Part shown: positions 19,900 through 28,354 of the stretch, piece after piece
Numbering within the stretch: the stretch's first letter is position 1
Layout of the letters: each line of letters begins with the position of its first letter
From: Sphingopyxis sp. YR583
GTDB taxonomy: Bacteria > Pseudomonadota > Alphaproteobacteria > Sphingomonadales > Sphingomonadaceae
Assembly (NCBI RefSeq): GCF_900108295.1
Contig: NZ_FNWK01000001.1
Span: 1,054,001 to 1,118,000, forward strand
Direction: 5' to 3'
Length of the DNA stretch: 64,000 nt
Position numbers and translations under genes: made by a program
Notes under the pieces: generated by a model
Databases searched by the model: none
What the model saw: the letters and a program-made list of their open reading frames with translations, nothing else
Told to the model about the DNA's origin: nothing

Positions 19900-19938
19900 A
19901 GCTTCCGCTCAAAACCATATTGCTTTCGAGCGGAAGCT
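19900..19938. terminator. Hairpin between convergent genes
   Basis: Perfect 11-bp stem AGCTTCCGCTC / GAGCGGAAGCT with a 17-base loop, followed by TTTAG. It lies between the ends of the S9 peptidase and the convergent amino-acid dehydrogenase, a position suited to a two-way terminator, although the T-run is short. Confidence 0.45.
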
Positions 19939-19994
19939 TTAGACTCCGGCAGCGGCCTGCCTCACCGGGCACGATAATTTGCCTGGAACCCTTT

Positions 19995-21050
19995 TCAGGC
20001 TTCCCTCGGGCCATTCGCCTTTGTCAGTCGAGCGAGCGCGATCACATCTGCCGCCCGACCCGGAGTAATCCCGTGGTCGCGCGCATGCTCGAGCACCTTG
20101 GCCGTTACATTCTGTATATTGCGGGCCCGACCGAGCGCCGAGTCCAGATCGAACGGGATACCTTTTTCAGGCACGCACAGCACGCCGCCTGCGTTGACGA
20201 CAAAGTCGGGGCAATAGACGATATTGCGCGCAGCCAGTTTCGCATCCTGGTCAGGGTCGCTCAACTGATTATTCGCCGCTCCCGCCACCACCGCGGCGCG
20301 AAGCTGCGGTATTGTGCCCGGGTTGAGCACTGCACCCAGCGCGCAAGGAGCGTAGACGTCGGCCTCGACGGCATGGATAGTCCCAGCCTCGGCCACGACG
20401 GCGCCAAAGCGATCGCGAGCACTGGCGATCCGCGCCTCGTCGATGTCGTAGACAATCAGCTGTCCGCCGTTCTCATGGATCAGCTGGCATAACCTCATGC
20501 CGACCTTGCCCAACCCCTCGACCGCGACAACGCTACCCTTGATGCCCGGCAAACCAGCGAACTCCAGTCCAGCCTTGATGCCGTGGAACACGCCAACGGC
20601 GGTGCAGAGCGCAATTTCTCCGGCGTCATCCATCGGCAGTTCGCGGACATGGCGCGTCGCCGTCCGCATCAATCGCACATCGGCCGTCTCGATCCCGGCA
20701 TCCTCGCCCGTTACATAGAGCCCACCCAACCGCTCAAGGCAGCGAGCGAATGCCAATATCCGTTCCGACCGGGTGGCTTCATCGCGATTGTCGATGATCA
20801 CGGCCTTCGCGCCGCCATAGTCCTGACCACTGATGGCATATTTGTAGGTCATGCCGCGTGAAAGCCGCAGCGCGTCGCTCAGCGCATCCTGTTCGCTTTC
20901 ATATGCCTTCATCCGGCAACCACCCAGACCCGGCCCCAGCGTGGTGTCGTGCACCGCGATAAAGGCGCGCATGCCGCTGGCCTTGTCGGTGCAATAGATA
21001 ACCATTTCATGATCATCAAAGTCCGGATGGGAATAAATATTCAGGGACAT
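19995..21050 (-). CDS. Leu/Phe/Val-type amino-acid dehydrogenase
   Basis: 351-residue member of the Glu/Leu/Phe/Val dehydrogenase family. The glycine-rich substrate loop GPGLGGCRM at about 39-47, catalytic Lys region RLSRGMTYKYAISGQDYGGAKAVI, and the nucleotide-binding VAVEGLGKVGMRLCQ near 176-190 are all present; the length fits leucine/phenylalanine dehydrogenases rather than glutamate dehydrogenase. It oxidatively deaminates branched-chain or aromatic amino acids to 2-oxoacids with NAD. It diverges from an Lrp-type regulator over 63 bases, so amino-acid-responsive control is likely. The 2-oxoacids are substrates for the oxidoreductase encoded nearby. Confidence 0.9.
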   Translation of the reverse strand: MSLNIYSHPDFDDHEMVIYCTDKASGMRAFIAVHDTTLGPGLGGCRMKAYESEQDALSDALRLSRGMTYKYAISGQDYGGAKAVIIDNRDEATRSERILAFARCLERLGGLYVTGEDAGIETADVRLMRTATRHVRELPMDDAGEIALCTAVGVFHGIKAGLEFAGLPGIKGSVVAVEGLGKVGMRLCQLIHENGGQLIVYDIDEARIASARDRFGAVVAEAGTIHAVEADVYAPCALGAVLNPGTIPQLRAAVVAGAANNQLSDPDQDAKLAARNIVYCPDFVVNAGGVLCVPEKGIPFDLDSALGRARNIQNVTAKVLEHARDHGITPGRAADVIALARLTKANGPREA

Positions 21051-21113
21051 CGCCTATTCTCCGAATCAAGTTCACCTTTGCGGTAAATATGGCTAATATG
21101 ATTCGACAAGAAA

Positions 21114-21617
21114 ATGGATGACATGATGCCAACACAAGAAACGAATGGCGATCAGCCGTCGACACGGCGCCCCCGCGAGCTCGACCCGGTGGACCGAAAA
21201 ATATTAGGCCTGCTGGCCCAAAACGCCGATCGAAGCTTTGCCGAACTCGGCGAATTGCTGAATCTTTCGCCTCCTGCGGTCCATGAGCGGGTGAAGCGGA
21301 TGAAGCGGAACGGCACGATCCGGCGCACGGTCGCCATGCTCGATCCGGACAAGGTCGGGCGCGACCTCCTGGCGTTCGTGCACCTCGAAACCAGCAACTG
21401 GGAGACCACCCGGCAAGTGCTCGACATGGCCTCGCTCGACGCGATCGAGGAAATTCACACGGTCGCGGGCGACACTGCCATGATCCTCAAGGTGCGGACC
21501 GCATCCACAGGTGCGCTCGAGGAGTTCCTGAGCGGGTTGCACCAGATGGATGGATTCAAGCGCGTCAAGACCTTCGTCGTCCTTGGCACCTATCAGGAAC
21601 GCGGCACCCTGCCCTGA
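21114..21617 (+). CDS. Lrp/AsnC family regulator
   Basis: 167-residue Lrp/AsnC protein. N-terminal winged HTH (DPVDRKILGLLAQNADRSFAELGELLNLSPPAVHERVKRMKRNGTIRR) and a C-terminal RAM ligand domain (DLLAFVHLE...EEIHTVAGDTAMILKVRTAS...VLGTYQERG). Divergent from the amino-acid dehydrogenase, so a likely amino-acid sensor for it. Several Met codons cluster at the start (21114, 21123, 21126); the first is used here. Confidence 0.9.
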   Translation: MDDMMPTQETNGDQPSTRRPRELDPVDRKILGLLAQNADRSFAELGELLNLSPPAVHERVKRMKRNGTIRRTVAMLDPDKVGRDLLAFVHLETSNWETTRQVLDMASLDAIEEIHTVAGDTAMILKVRTASTGALEEFLSGLHQMDGFKRVKTFVVLGTYQERGTLP

Positions 21618-21624
21618 GGCCCCG

Positions 21625-22311
21625 ATGGAAAGCGTCCAGCCGAACTTCCAAAGCTTCGACCTGCTGCAATGGACTTCGTCCGTTACGGCCGAGGCCTTCA
21701 CCGCGGCGGCGAACCCCCGCCGGGTGGCGGCCGGTAGCCTGATCTATCAGCAGGGGGACCCCGGCCCCGAAATGTTCCGCATCGTCGAGGGCGCTGTTCG
21801 CGTGTCGGTGTCGCGTGACGACGGGCGCGAGATCATCTTTCTTTTCTTCAGCGCAGGCGACTGTTTCGGAGTGTCCGGGCTGATCGATGGCGAGGCGATG
21901 CCCCAGACAGCCGAAGCGATCTCGCCCACCGTGCTCCAGGTGATCAGCGCTCCGGCCTTCACCCGGCTGCGAGAAGATCATCGCGATTTCGACAATGCCC
22001 TGCTCAGACTGCTCGCGCTCCAGATGCGCTTCATCAGCACCCATTTCATCGAGGCAAGCCTGTCCAGCCTTGCGAGCCGCGTCTGCGCCCGCCTGATCGA
22101 ATATGCCCGCCCGGCACCAGGCGAAGCGGCAAGCGTGCGAATTTCACAGAATGAACTGGCGGCAGCGGTCGGCGGATCGCGGCAGCGGGTCAACCGCGTG
22201 TTGCGCCAATTGCAGGCCGAGGGCCTGATCACGACGGATTATGGCGCTATCCGGATAATCGATCCCCGCGGACTGCGCCATTTCTATCATAAGACACCGT
22301 CGCATAGGTGA
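21625..22311 (+). CDS. Crp/Fnr family regulator
   Basis: 228-residue regulator with an N-terminal cyclic-nucleotide-binding-type beta-roll (GSLIYQQGDPGPEMFRIVEGAVRVSVSRDDGREIIFLFFSAGDCFG) and a C-terminal HTH_Crp domain (ISQNELAAAVGGSRQRVNRVLRQLQAEGLI). No Fnr-type N-terminal cysteine cluster is seen, so oxygen sensing by an Fe-S centre is unlikely. It begins seven bases after the Lrp-type gene and precedes the oxidoreductase by 57 bases, so it probably controls that enzyme. Confidence 0.88.
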   Translation: MESVQPNFQSFDLLQWTSSVTAEAFTAAANPRRVAAGSLIYQQGDPGPEMFRIVEGAVRVSVSRDDGREIIFLFFSAGDCFGVSGLIDGEAMPQTAEAISPTVLQVISAPAFTRLREDHRDFDNALLRLLALQMRFISTHFIEASLSSLASRVCARLIEYARPAPGEAASVRISQNELAAAVGGSRQRVNRVLRQLQAEGLITTDYGAIRIIDPRGLRHFYHKTPSHR

Positions 22312-22368
22312 CAGTCTGTCCCGGCGGCCGCGGCTATTGTGCCTTTCACAAGAAGCGCGGGGGACGGG

Positions 22369-25300
22369 ATGCCACAGGTGATCGAACAAAATAAGAGATT
22401 CGGCGTCGCGCTCGATGACAAGTGGACGGTCCGCTCGGGATGCATCTTCCTGAGCGGCACTCAGGCAATCGCCCGTGTCCTGCTGGCGCAGAAAGAGCTC
22501 GATCAGGCGAGAGGTCTGAACACCGCGGGCTATATCAGCGGCTATCGCGGCTCGCCGCTCGGCGGCGTGGACCTTGCGCTGTGGTCGATATCGGACCGCC
22601 TCGAAAGAGCGAAAATCACTTTCGCCCCCGGGGTGAACGAGGATCTTGCGGCCACCGCGGTGCGCGGCACGCAGCAGATCGATGCCGTGCCTAATCCCCT
22701 CTTCGACGGGGTGTTCGCGGCATGGTATGGCAAGGGTCCGGGTGTCGATCGCTCGGGCGATGCGCTAAAGCATGGCAACTACCATGGCGCGCATCCCAAT
22801 GGCGGCGTCATGGTTTTCTACGGCGACGATCACGGCGGCAAGTCGTCCTCGGTGGCGCATCACAGCGAGCAGGCGATGGCGGCCGCTCTGATCCCCTCGT
22901 TCTATCCCGCCGACGTCGGGGAGATCATCGAATATGGCCTGCTCGGCTATGCTCTCTCGCGCTACAGCGGTGCATGGGTAGGCATGAAGCTTGTCAATGA
23001 GGTGGCCGAACAGACCGCGACGGTCGATCTCGATCTCGACCGCTTCGCGCCCATCCTCCCCGCCACCGACCATATCCCGCCTGAGGGCGTTCATGCGCGT
23101 CAACGCGTCTTCGCGCCGCTGCGCGAGGAACAGATCATGCTCGATCATCGTCTGCCGATGGTGCATGATTTCGTCCGCGCCAACGGAATCGATCGGACCA
23201 TATTCCGCGCGGCGGAGCCGCTGCTGGGCCTCGTCACCGCCGGCAAGAGTCACGGCGATACGATGCAGGCGCTTGCCCTGCTGGGCCTCGATACAGAAAC
23301 CGCCGCCACCCTCGGCCTGTCACTGTTCAAGCTGGGGTGCATCTGGCCGGTCGAGCCCAGCGCCATCACCCGCTTTTCGCGGGGCCACCGAACCCTGTTC
23401 GTGATTGAAGAGAAGCAGGCCTTCGTCGAGCCGCAAATCGCTGCGTTGCTGATCAACGAGGCGGAGCGCCCGCGGCTGATCGGGAAATGCGACGAGGACG
23501 GGCAGCCGCTCCTCCCGCAGGCGCCCCAGCTCGATCCGGGCTCCATCGCCCTCGCAATTGTGGGCCGCCTGCGCGCACTGGAGCGGACAACGCCTCAAAT
23601 CGAAGACGCAGCCGCCCGGATCGCGGCGCGAATCGGCCAGAGGGCCACCGCCGCCGATGTGCCGAAGCGCAGCCCCTTTTTCTGTTCGGGCTGTCCGCAC
23701 AGCCGGTCCACCCGCATCCCTGAAGGCAGCGTGTCGATGACCGGCATAGGCTGTCATACCATGGCCGCCTTCGCGCGCCCCGAAGAAGCTCTGCCGCCAA
23801 CCCACATGGGGGCGGAGGGGCTCAACTGGGCGGGCCTCGCGCCGTTTACCGGCACGCGGCATATTTTCCAGAACATGGGTGACGGGACCTATTATCATTC
23901 GGGCCTGCTCGCGATACGCGCCGCGGTCGCCAGTGGTGCGAACATCACTTACAAGATCCTCTATAACGACGCCGTGGCGATGACCGGCGGTCAACCGGTC
24001 GACGGGCCGATTTCAGTTCCGGAAATCGCCCGGCAGGTGAAAGCCGAGGGCGTCAAGATTATCCGCCTTGTCAGCGACCGGCCCGAGCTGTGGCGCGGCA
24101 ACGCCGACCTGCCGGCCGATACCACGATCCACCACCGCGACGACCTTGATGCCGTACAACGCGAGTTGCGCGAGATCGCCGGCTGCTCGGTCCTGATATA
24201 CGAACAGACCTGCGCTGCGGAGAAGCGTCGCCGCCGCAAGCGCGGTCGCTATCCGGATCCGGCGCAACGCCTGTTCATCGCCGAGGAGGTCTGCGAGGGC
24301 TGCGGCGACTGCTCAGCCCAGTCGACCTGCGTCAGCCTGATGCCGGTCGAGACCGAACAAGGCACCAAGCGCAAGATCGACCAGTCGAGCTGCAACAAGG
24401 ACTACTCGTGCCTAAATGGCTTCTGCCCGAGCTTCCTGACCATTCGCGGCGCAGCGCTGCGCAAGCCCAAGGTCGGCAAACTCGACGACACACTGTTCGC
24501 GGGCCTGCCCGAACCGCATCTTCCGGCATTGGGCGACACCGCCTACAACATCATGATCGCGGGCATCGGCGGCACCGGCGTGATTACCGTCGCCGCAGTG
24601 ATCGCCATGGCCGCGCATATGGAGGGCCGTTACGCTTCTGCCTTCGACATGACCGGCCTCAGCCAGAAGAATGGCGCCGTGTTCAGCCATCTGCGGATCG
24701 GTGCCAGCGCCGGGGCGATTCACGCGCAAAAGCTCGGCCGCGGCGAAGCCGACGTGCTGCTCGGCATGGACGCCGTCGCGGCGTTGGCGGACGATTCGTC
24801 AAGCACTGTGGCCAAAGGACGCACGTCTGCACTCGTCAGCGGGCAGGCTCCGCCCACCGCCGCCTTCCAGTTCGACCGCGACGCAAATGTCGACGTGCGC
24901 CTGCTCCTCGCCCGGCTGAAGCGCACGCTGGGCGAGGACGCCGTATCCCACATTCCGGCCAGCGCCCTAGCGCTGCGGCTCCTCGGCGACACGGTGGGTG
25001 CGAACATGCTGATGGTCGGCGCGGCGTCCCAGCGCGGTCTGTTGCCGGTCGGCCCTCAAGCGATCGAACAAGCGATCCGACTCAACGGAACGGCGGTGCC
25101 GTTCAACCTCGACGCCTTCCGGCTCGGGCGATTGCTGGCATTCGAACCGGATCGCGTAGCCGCCTTGATGCCGCAGCCCGAAGCGCCGAGGGCGCAAACA
25201 CTCGGTGAACTGGTCGAGAGCCAGGCGCTTCGGCTTGCCGACTACCAGAACCTGGCCCTCGCCGCGCGATACCGGCGACTGGTGGAGACGGTCGCGGCGG

Positions 25301-25866
25301 CCGAAGCGAGGGTCCGTCCCGGAAGCGACGCACTCGCTTTCGCCGTGGCGCGAACGCATGCGCGGGTCTTATCCTACAAGGACGAATATGAGGTCGCCCG
25401 CCTCCTGTCATCCAACCGGCTGTGGAGCAGCCTTTCCGATGTCTTCGCCGAAGGCGGCAAGGTCACTTTCAACCTCGCGCCGCCGGTCCTGCCCTTGGGG
25501 GAAAGGGGCCGACGCCCGCGCAAGCGCGAGTTCAACGCGCGGCTCTGGCGCCCGATCTTTCGCCTGCTCGCCCATGGCAAAGGGCTCCGCGGCACAAGGC
25601 TCGATCCATTCGGCTATTTTGCGGAACGCAAGGCCGAGCGCGCTCTGGTCGATCATTATGAGGAGCTGGTCACAAACACGATCGAGGCGCTGACCCCTGA
25701 CAATCTCGACGCCGCGCTCCGGCTGATCCGGCGCGTCGATCAGATTCGCGGATTCGGGCCGGTGAAGGATGCGGCGCTTATCGCCTATTACGAGGGCCTG
25801 CCACGAGCCTTGGCCGACTTCGCAGCGCAAAGCGCCACACACAACCCAACTGTCGTCGCGCAATGA
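22369..25866 (+). CDS. Fused indolepyruvate-type 2-oxoacid:ferredoxin oxidoreductase
   Basis: 1165-residue fused oxidoreductase that decarboxylates 2-oxoacids (aryl- or branched-chain pyruvates) to acyl-CoA using thiamine diphosphate and reduces ferredoxin. N-terminal domain has GYISGYRGSPLGGVD; the cysteine motif FFCSGCPHSRST and the ThDP region (GIGCHTMAAF, NMGDGTYYHSGLLAIRAAV, YNDAVAMTGGQ) follow near 450-560; an Fe-S segment CEGCGDCSAQSTC...C...C lies near 645-700; the C-terminal gamma-like domain starts at NIMIAGIGGTGVITVAAV near 730. The ATG at 22369 has GGGGGA upstream and is preferred to a GTG ten codons earlier. With the amino-acid dehydrogenase it gives a two-step route from amino acid to acyl-CoA. 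Confidence 0.9.
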   Translation: MPQVIEQNKRFGVALDDKWTVRSGCIFLSGTQAIARVLLAQKELDQARGLNTAGYISGYRGSPLGGVDLALWSISDRLERAKITFAPGVNEDLAATAVRGTQQIDAVPNPLFDGVFAAWYGKGPGVDRSGDALKHGNYHGAHPNGGVMVFYGDDHGGKSSSVAHHSEQAMAAALIPSFYPADVGEIIEYGLLGYALSRYSGAWVGMKLVNEVAEQTATVDLDLDRFAPILPATDHIPPEGVHARQRVFAPLREEQIMLDHRLPMVHDFVRANGIDRTIFRAAEPLLGLVTAGKSHGDTMQALALLGLDTETAATLGLSLFKLGCIWPVEPSAITRFSRGHRTLFVIEEKQAFVEPQIAALLINEAERPRLIGKCDEDGQPLLPQAPQLDPGSIALAIVGRLRALERTTPQIEDAAARIAARIGQRATAADVPKRSPFFCSGCPHSRSTRIPEGSVSMTGIGCHTMAAFARPEEALPPTHMGAEGLNWAGLAPFTGTRHIFQNMGDGTYYHSGLLAIRAAVASGANITYKILYNDAVAMTGGQPVDGPISVPEIARQVKAEGVKIIRLVSDRPELWRGNADLPADTTIHHRDDLDAVQRELREIAGCSVLIYEQTCAAEKRRRRKRGRYPDPAQRLFIAEEVCEGCGDCSAQSTCVSLMPVETEQGTKRKIDQSSCNKDYSCLNGFCPSFLTIRGAALRKPKVGKLDDTLFAGLPEPHLPALGDTAYNIMIAGIGGTGVITVAAVIAMAAHMEGRYASAFDMTGLSQKNGAVFSHLRIGASAGAIHAQKLGRGEADVLLGMDAVAALADDSSSTVAKGRTSALVSGQAPPTAAFQFDRDANVDVRLLLARLKRTLGEDAVSHIPASALALRLLGDTVGANMLMVGAASQRGLLPVGPQAIEQAIRLNGTAVPFNLDAFRLGRLLAFEPDRVAALMPQPEAPRAQTLGELVESQALRLADYQNLALAARYRRLVETVAAAEARVRPGSDALAFAVARTHARVLSYKDEYEVARLLSSNRLWSSLSDVFAEGGKVTFNLAPPVLPLGERGRRPRKREFNARLWRPIFRLLAHGKGLRGTRLDPFGYFAERKAERALVDHYEELVTNTIEALTPDNLDAALRLIRRVDQIRGFGPVKDAALIAYYEGLPRALADFAAQSATHNPTVVAQ

Positions 25867-25899
25867 AGCGCCCTCGCCCCGACCAGATATCGTTCAAAG

Positions 25900-25930
25900 C
25901 GAACCCGCGATCTTCAGTCAGTCGGGTTCG
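25900..25930. terminator. Hairpin between convergent genes
   Basis: Perfect 8-bp stem CGAACCCG / CGGGTTCG with a 15-base loop, between the end of the oxidoreductase and the end of the TetR gene. No T-run on either side, so a termination role is uncertain. Confidence 0.3.
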
Positions 25931-26036
25931 AGGGGACCCTCGCAGATAGTAAGCTGGCAGCTATGAGCGCACGACTTAAGAGAACATAGGATTCGGGATA
26001 AGCGCAGACCCTCCGGCCAAATGAACGAGGCTCAAC

Positions 26037-26699
26037 CTAGCGCGCTGCCCTTACGATCGTCGCTTCGATGCCTGCGATGAGTATCTGAAGGCCATCCTCG
26101 AAAACATCGCTCGCGAGCTTGAGCGGCCCCATGATATCGCTCAGCTCGGTTATGAAAGATTCCTCACCATAATCCTCGAGAGTCCGTTCGATATCCTCCG
26201 AGCGGTAGTCGCCATCGGCCGCCCGCGCGGACTCCCCCTGAGCTATGGCCCAATTGCTCACCAGGACATGCGCGCGATAGGCATCGTGCGTCCCCCAGCC
26301 AAATTGGGCAAGCTTGCGGCAAGCTAGCCGAAGGACGTTGAGGCCGACCTTCTTGATGCCGATCGGGGCAGCGGGATCGTTCATCCAGCCAGGCTGCGAC
26401 GTGCCAAGATGACTGTACCACAGGGCCGTCTGGCGAACGACCTCCTGCCAGGTTCCGCACCCGCTATATTCGGGAGGATTTGTTTCGGCGATCGCGCGTT
26501 CGGTGATCGCGTCGACCAGCGACTGCCTTCCCGGGAAGTAATAATAAATGGTCTTCACCGAGACGCCGAGCCGATCGGCGAGCGACGCCAGCTGGAGACC
26601 ATTCGGATCGCTGCCATAGGCCGCGTCCAGAATCTCGTCGCGCGTGATCTTGGGAGGTCGCCCCATGCGCTTCGGGTCTGCGATCTGTGAGTTTTTCAT
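26037..26699 (-). CDS. TetR family transcriptional regulator
   Basis: 220-residue TetR protein beginning MKNSQIADPKRMGRPPKITRDEIL. HTH around residues 18-62 (ASLADRLGVSVKTIYYYFPGRQSLVDAI), then a TetR_C-like all-helical ligand domain with WYSHLGTSQPGWMNDPA. The ATG at 26699 was chosen because upstream codons of the longer frame read into the regulatory element. It diverges from the transporter operon; copy 2 of the 63-bp element lies 18-80 bases upstream of its start, so it likely represses itself, that operon and the distant S9 gene at 17743. Confidence 0.87.
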   Translation of the reverse strand: MKNSQIADPKRMGRPPKITRDEILDAAYGSDPNGLQLASLADRLGVSVKTIYYYFPGRQSLVDAITERAIAETNPPEYSGCGTWQEVVRQTALWYSHLGTSQPGWMNDPAAPIGIKKVGLNVLRLACRKLAQFGWGTHDAYRAHVLVSNWAIAQGESARAADGDYRSEDIERTLEDYGEESFITELSDIMGPLKLASDVFEDGLQILIAGIEATIVRAAR

Positions 26700-26716
26700 G
26701 TCACCGACCAATCTAC

Positions 26717-26779
26717 CTTGACACTTTTTAGAAGTCGAGAGAAAAGAGTTTTTAGACATTGCGCGAAAAGTGGATTCGA
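26717..26779. promoter_or_regulatory. Duplicated 63-bp regulatory element, copy 2
   Basis: Second copy of the element at 17644-17706: 31 identical bases (26717-26747) and a conserved tail. It lies between the divergent TetR start (26699) and the small ORF (26817). The repeated TAGA boxes 24 bases apart (CTTTTTAGA / GTTTTTAGA) could be two operator sites. A TTGACA is present but no good -10 follows at 16-18 bases on the plus strand. Confidence 0.65.
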
Positions 26780-26816
26780 AAGCCGTAGAGGCTTGGACAC
26801 AAGGGAGCTGAGGTCG

Positions 26817-26978
26817 ATGGCAGCAATGGGGATAAATACCACGCAGACGCGGGCCTCCCGCCAATGGATCGAGAGCGACATCGATTCTTCGGTCACGGAA
26901 TTCGAGTTGTTTGCGCCCTCGCGCATGACCTCTACTGCCGAGACCACATTACAGACTTCGGACATCAAGGCAGCCTGA
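26817..26978 (+). CDS. Small ORF coupled to the MFS transporter gene
   Basis: 53-codon frame starting MAAMGINTTQTRASRQW and ending QTSDIKAA. AAGGGAG nine bases upstream of the ATG is a strong ribosome site, its stop overlaps the transporter start (TGATG), and the regulatory element ends 37 bases upstream, the same distance as from the S9 gene start in copy 1. No cysteines, signal peptide or membrane segment; rich in Thr and Ser. No family recognised. It may be a leader that couples translation of the transporter, or a real small protein. Confidence 0.45.
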   Translation: MAAMGINTTQTRASRQWIESDIDSSVTEFELFAPSRMTSTAETTLQTSDIKAA

Positions 26979-28354
26979 TGGCGCTCGCCGGCCCCGCCCT
27001 TCCGACAAGCAGCCCCGATCGGGCTGCCGGGCCGGCACCATCCTCTGCCAAGGCGCCTGTGGCGGCCTGGTATGCGCTGGCGGTGCTGATCGGCACGACC
27101 CTTTTTGCATTCGTCGATCGCCAGATCCTCAATCTGGTCGCGCCGATGCTGCAGAAGGAGCTCGGGCTCAGCGACGTGCAGCTCGGAATGCTGCATGGAC
27201 TGACGTTCGTTCTGTTCGCGAGTGTCGCGAGCTATCCGATCGGCTGGCTCTCCGACCGCTACGGCCGACGCATCATCCTTGCTGGCTGTATCATGCTGTG
27301 GTCGGCCTCGACGGCGTTGTGCGCCTTCCAGACGAGTTTCACGGGACTTTTCATCGCCAATGCTGGAATTGCAATCGGCGAGGCCGCGCTCACCCCCATC
27401 GTCTTCTCGATGATTCCGGACCTTTTTCCCGAACGCCAGCGCAACACCGCCAACTTTACATTTTTTGCAGCAACGCTTCTCGGCGCTGCTGCGGGCTTCG
27501 GGCTCGGCGGCGTCCTGCTCGACTGGTTGGCAAGCCACCACCAGACGCTGCCCGCAGCCCTAGCCGATATGAGCGGATGGCGGGTCGCCCTTCTCTTGGC
27601 AGCGGCGCCCGGGCCGGCCTTCGTGTTGCTGCTCGCGACGATCCGCATACGCCCCGCGCTGACATCCGCCGCAGCGGATACTCATATGGAACCGGAACTC
27701 ACCCGGTTCCTCCCCTTCATGAAGCAGCATTGGCGAACCTTTGCGTGCATCTACGGCCTCATCGCGGCCTATGGCTTTGCGCTCAACTCGGCCTTCACCT
27801 GGTTGCCGATCGCGATACCACGGGTCTTCGGAACGGCGTCGTCCACCGTCGGCATGGAACTGGGAGGAACCGTCGCCTTAGCCACGATCGCGGCGTTGCT
27901 TCTTCCGCCGGTCGGAGCAAGGCTCCTTCGCGGCGATGACGCGACCAAATCGCTCCGGCTCGCACGCATTTTTCTCACGGCCGCGATCGTGCCGACACCT
28001 CTCCTCCTCGTCGCGACAACCCCTTGGCACGTCTACGCTTCAGCAGGACTGCAGTGCATGTTCGGCGTCGCGACCGCGGCCTTGATGCCGGGTATATTGC
28101 AGCAGATCGCGCCCGCGCAGCTGCGCTCGCGCCTTCTTTCGCTTCTGGGCATTTTCTCGGCCATCTCGACGGGTCTGGCGCCGGTCCTCGTCGGAGCGCT
28201 TTCGAGCCTGTTGAGCGAGACGCGGGGTATTTTCATCGCGATCGTGATCGTCGCGCTGCCGGGATGGCTGCTCGCAGCGCTGATCGTCTCTGCCGCGAAG
28301 CGCCCGTTTGTCGCCACCATGGCGAGCATCAAGAATGAGGAGACCGAACAATGA
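26978..28354 (+). CDS. MFS transporter
   Basis: 458-residue major facilitator with about twelve membrane helices. It opens TLFAFVDRQILNLVAPML and has the loop 2-3 signature GWLSDRYGRRIIL, as in sphingomonad MFS proteins of the sugar-phosphate/anion-cation symporter type. The ATG at 26978 has AAGG seven bases upstream; a longer frame to 26864 lacks a ribosome site and would add a polar extension. It overlaps the DUF885 gene by ATGA. In this operon it probably imports the peptide or product released in the periplasm. Confidence 0.85.
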   Translation: MALAGPALPTSSPDRAAGPAPSSAKAPVAAWYALAVLIGTTLFAFVDRQILNLVAPMLQKELGLSDVQLGMLHGLTFVLFASVASYPIGWLSDRYGRRIILAGCIMLWSASTALCAFQTSFTGLFIANAGIAIGEAALTPIVFSMIPDLFPERQRNTANFTFFAATLLGAAAGFGLGGVLLDWLASHHQTLPAALADMSGWRVALLLAAAPGPAFVLLLATIRIRPALTSAAADTHMEPELTRFLPFMKQHWRTFACIYGLIAAYGFALNSAFTWLPIAIPRVFGTASSTVGMELGGTVALATIAALLLPPVGARLLRGDDATKSLRLARIFLTAAIVPTPLLLVATTPWHVYASAGLQCMFGVATAALMPGILQQIAPAQLRSRLLSLLGIFSAISTGLAPVLVGALSSLLSETRGIFIAIVIVALPGWLLAALIVSAAKRPFVATMASIKNEETEQ

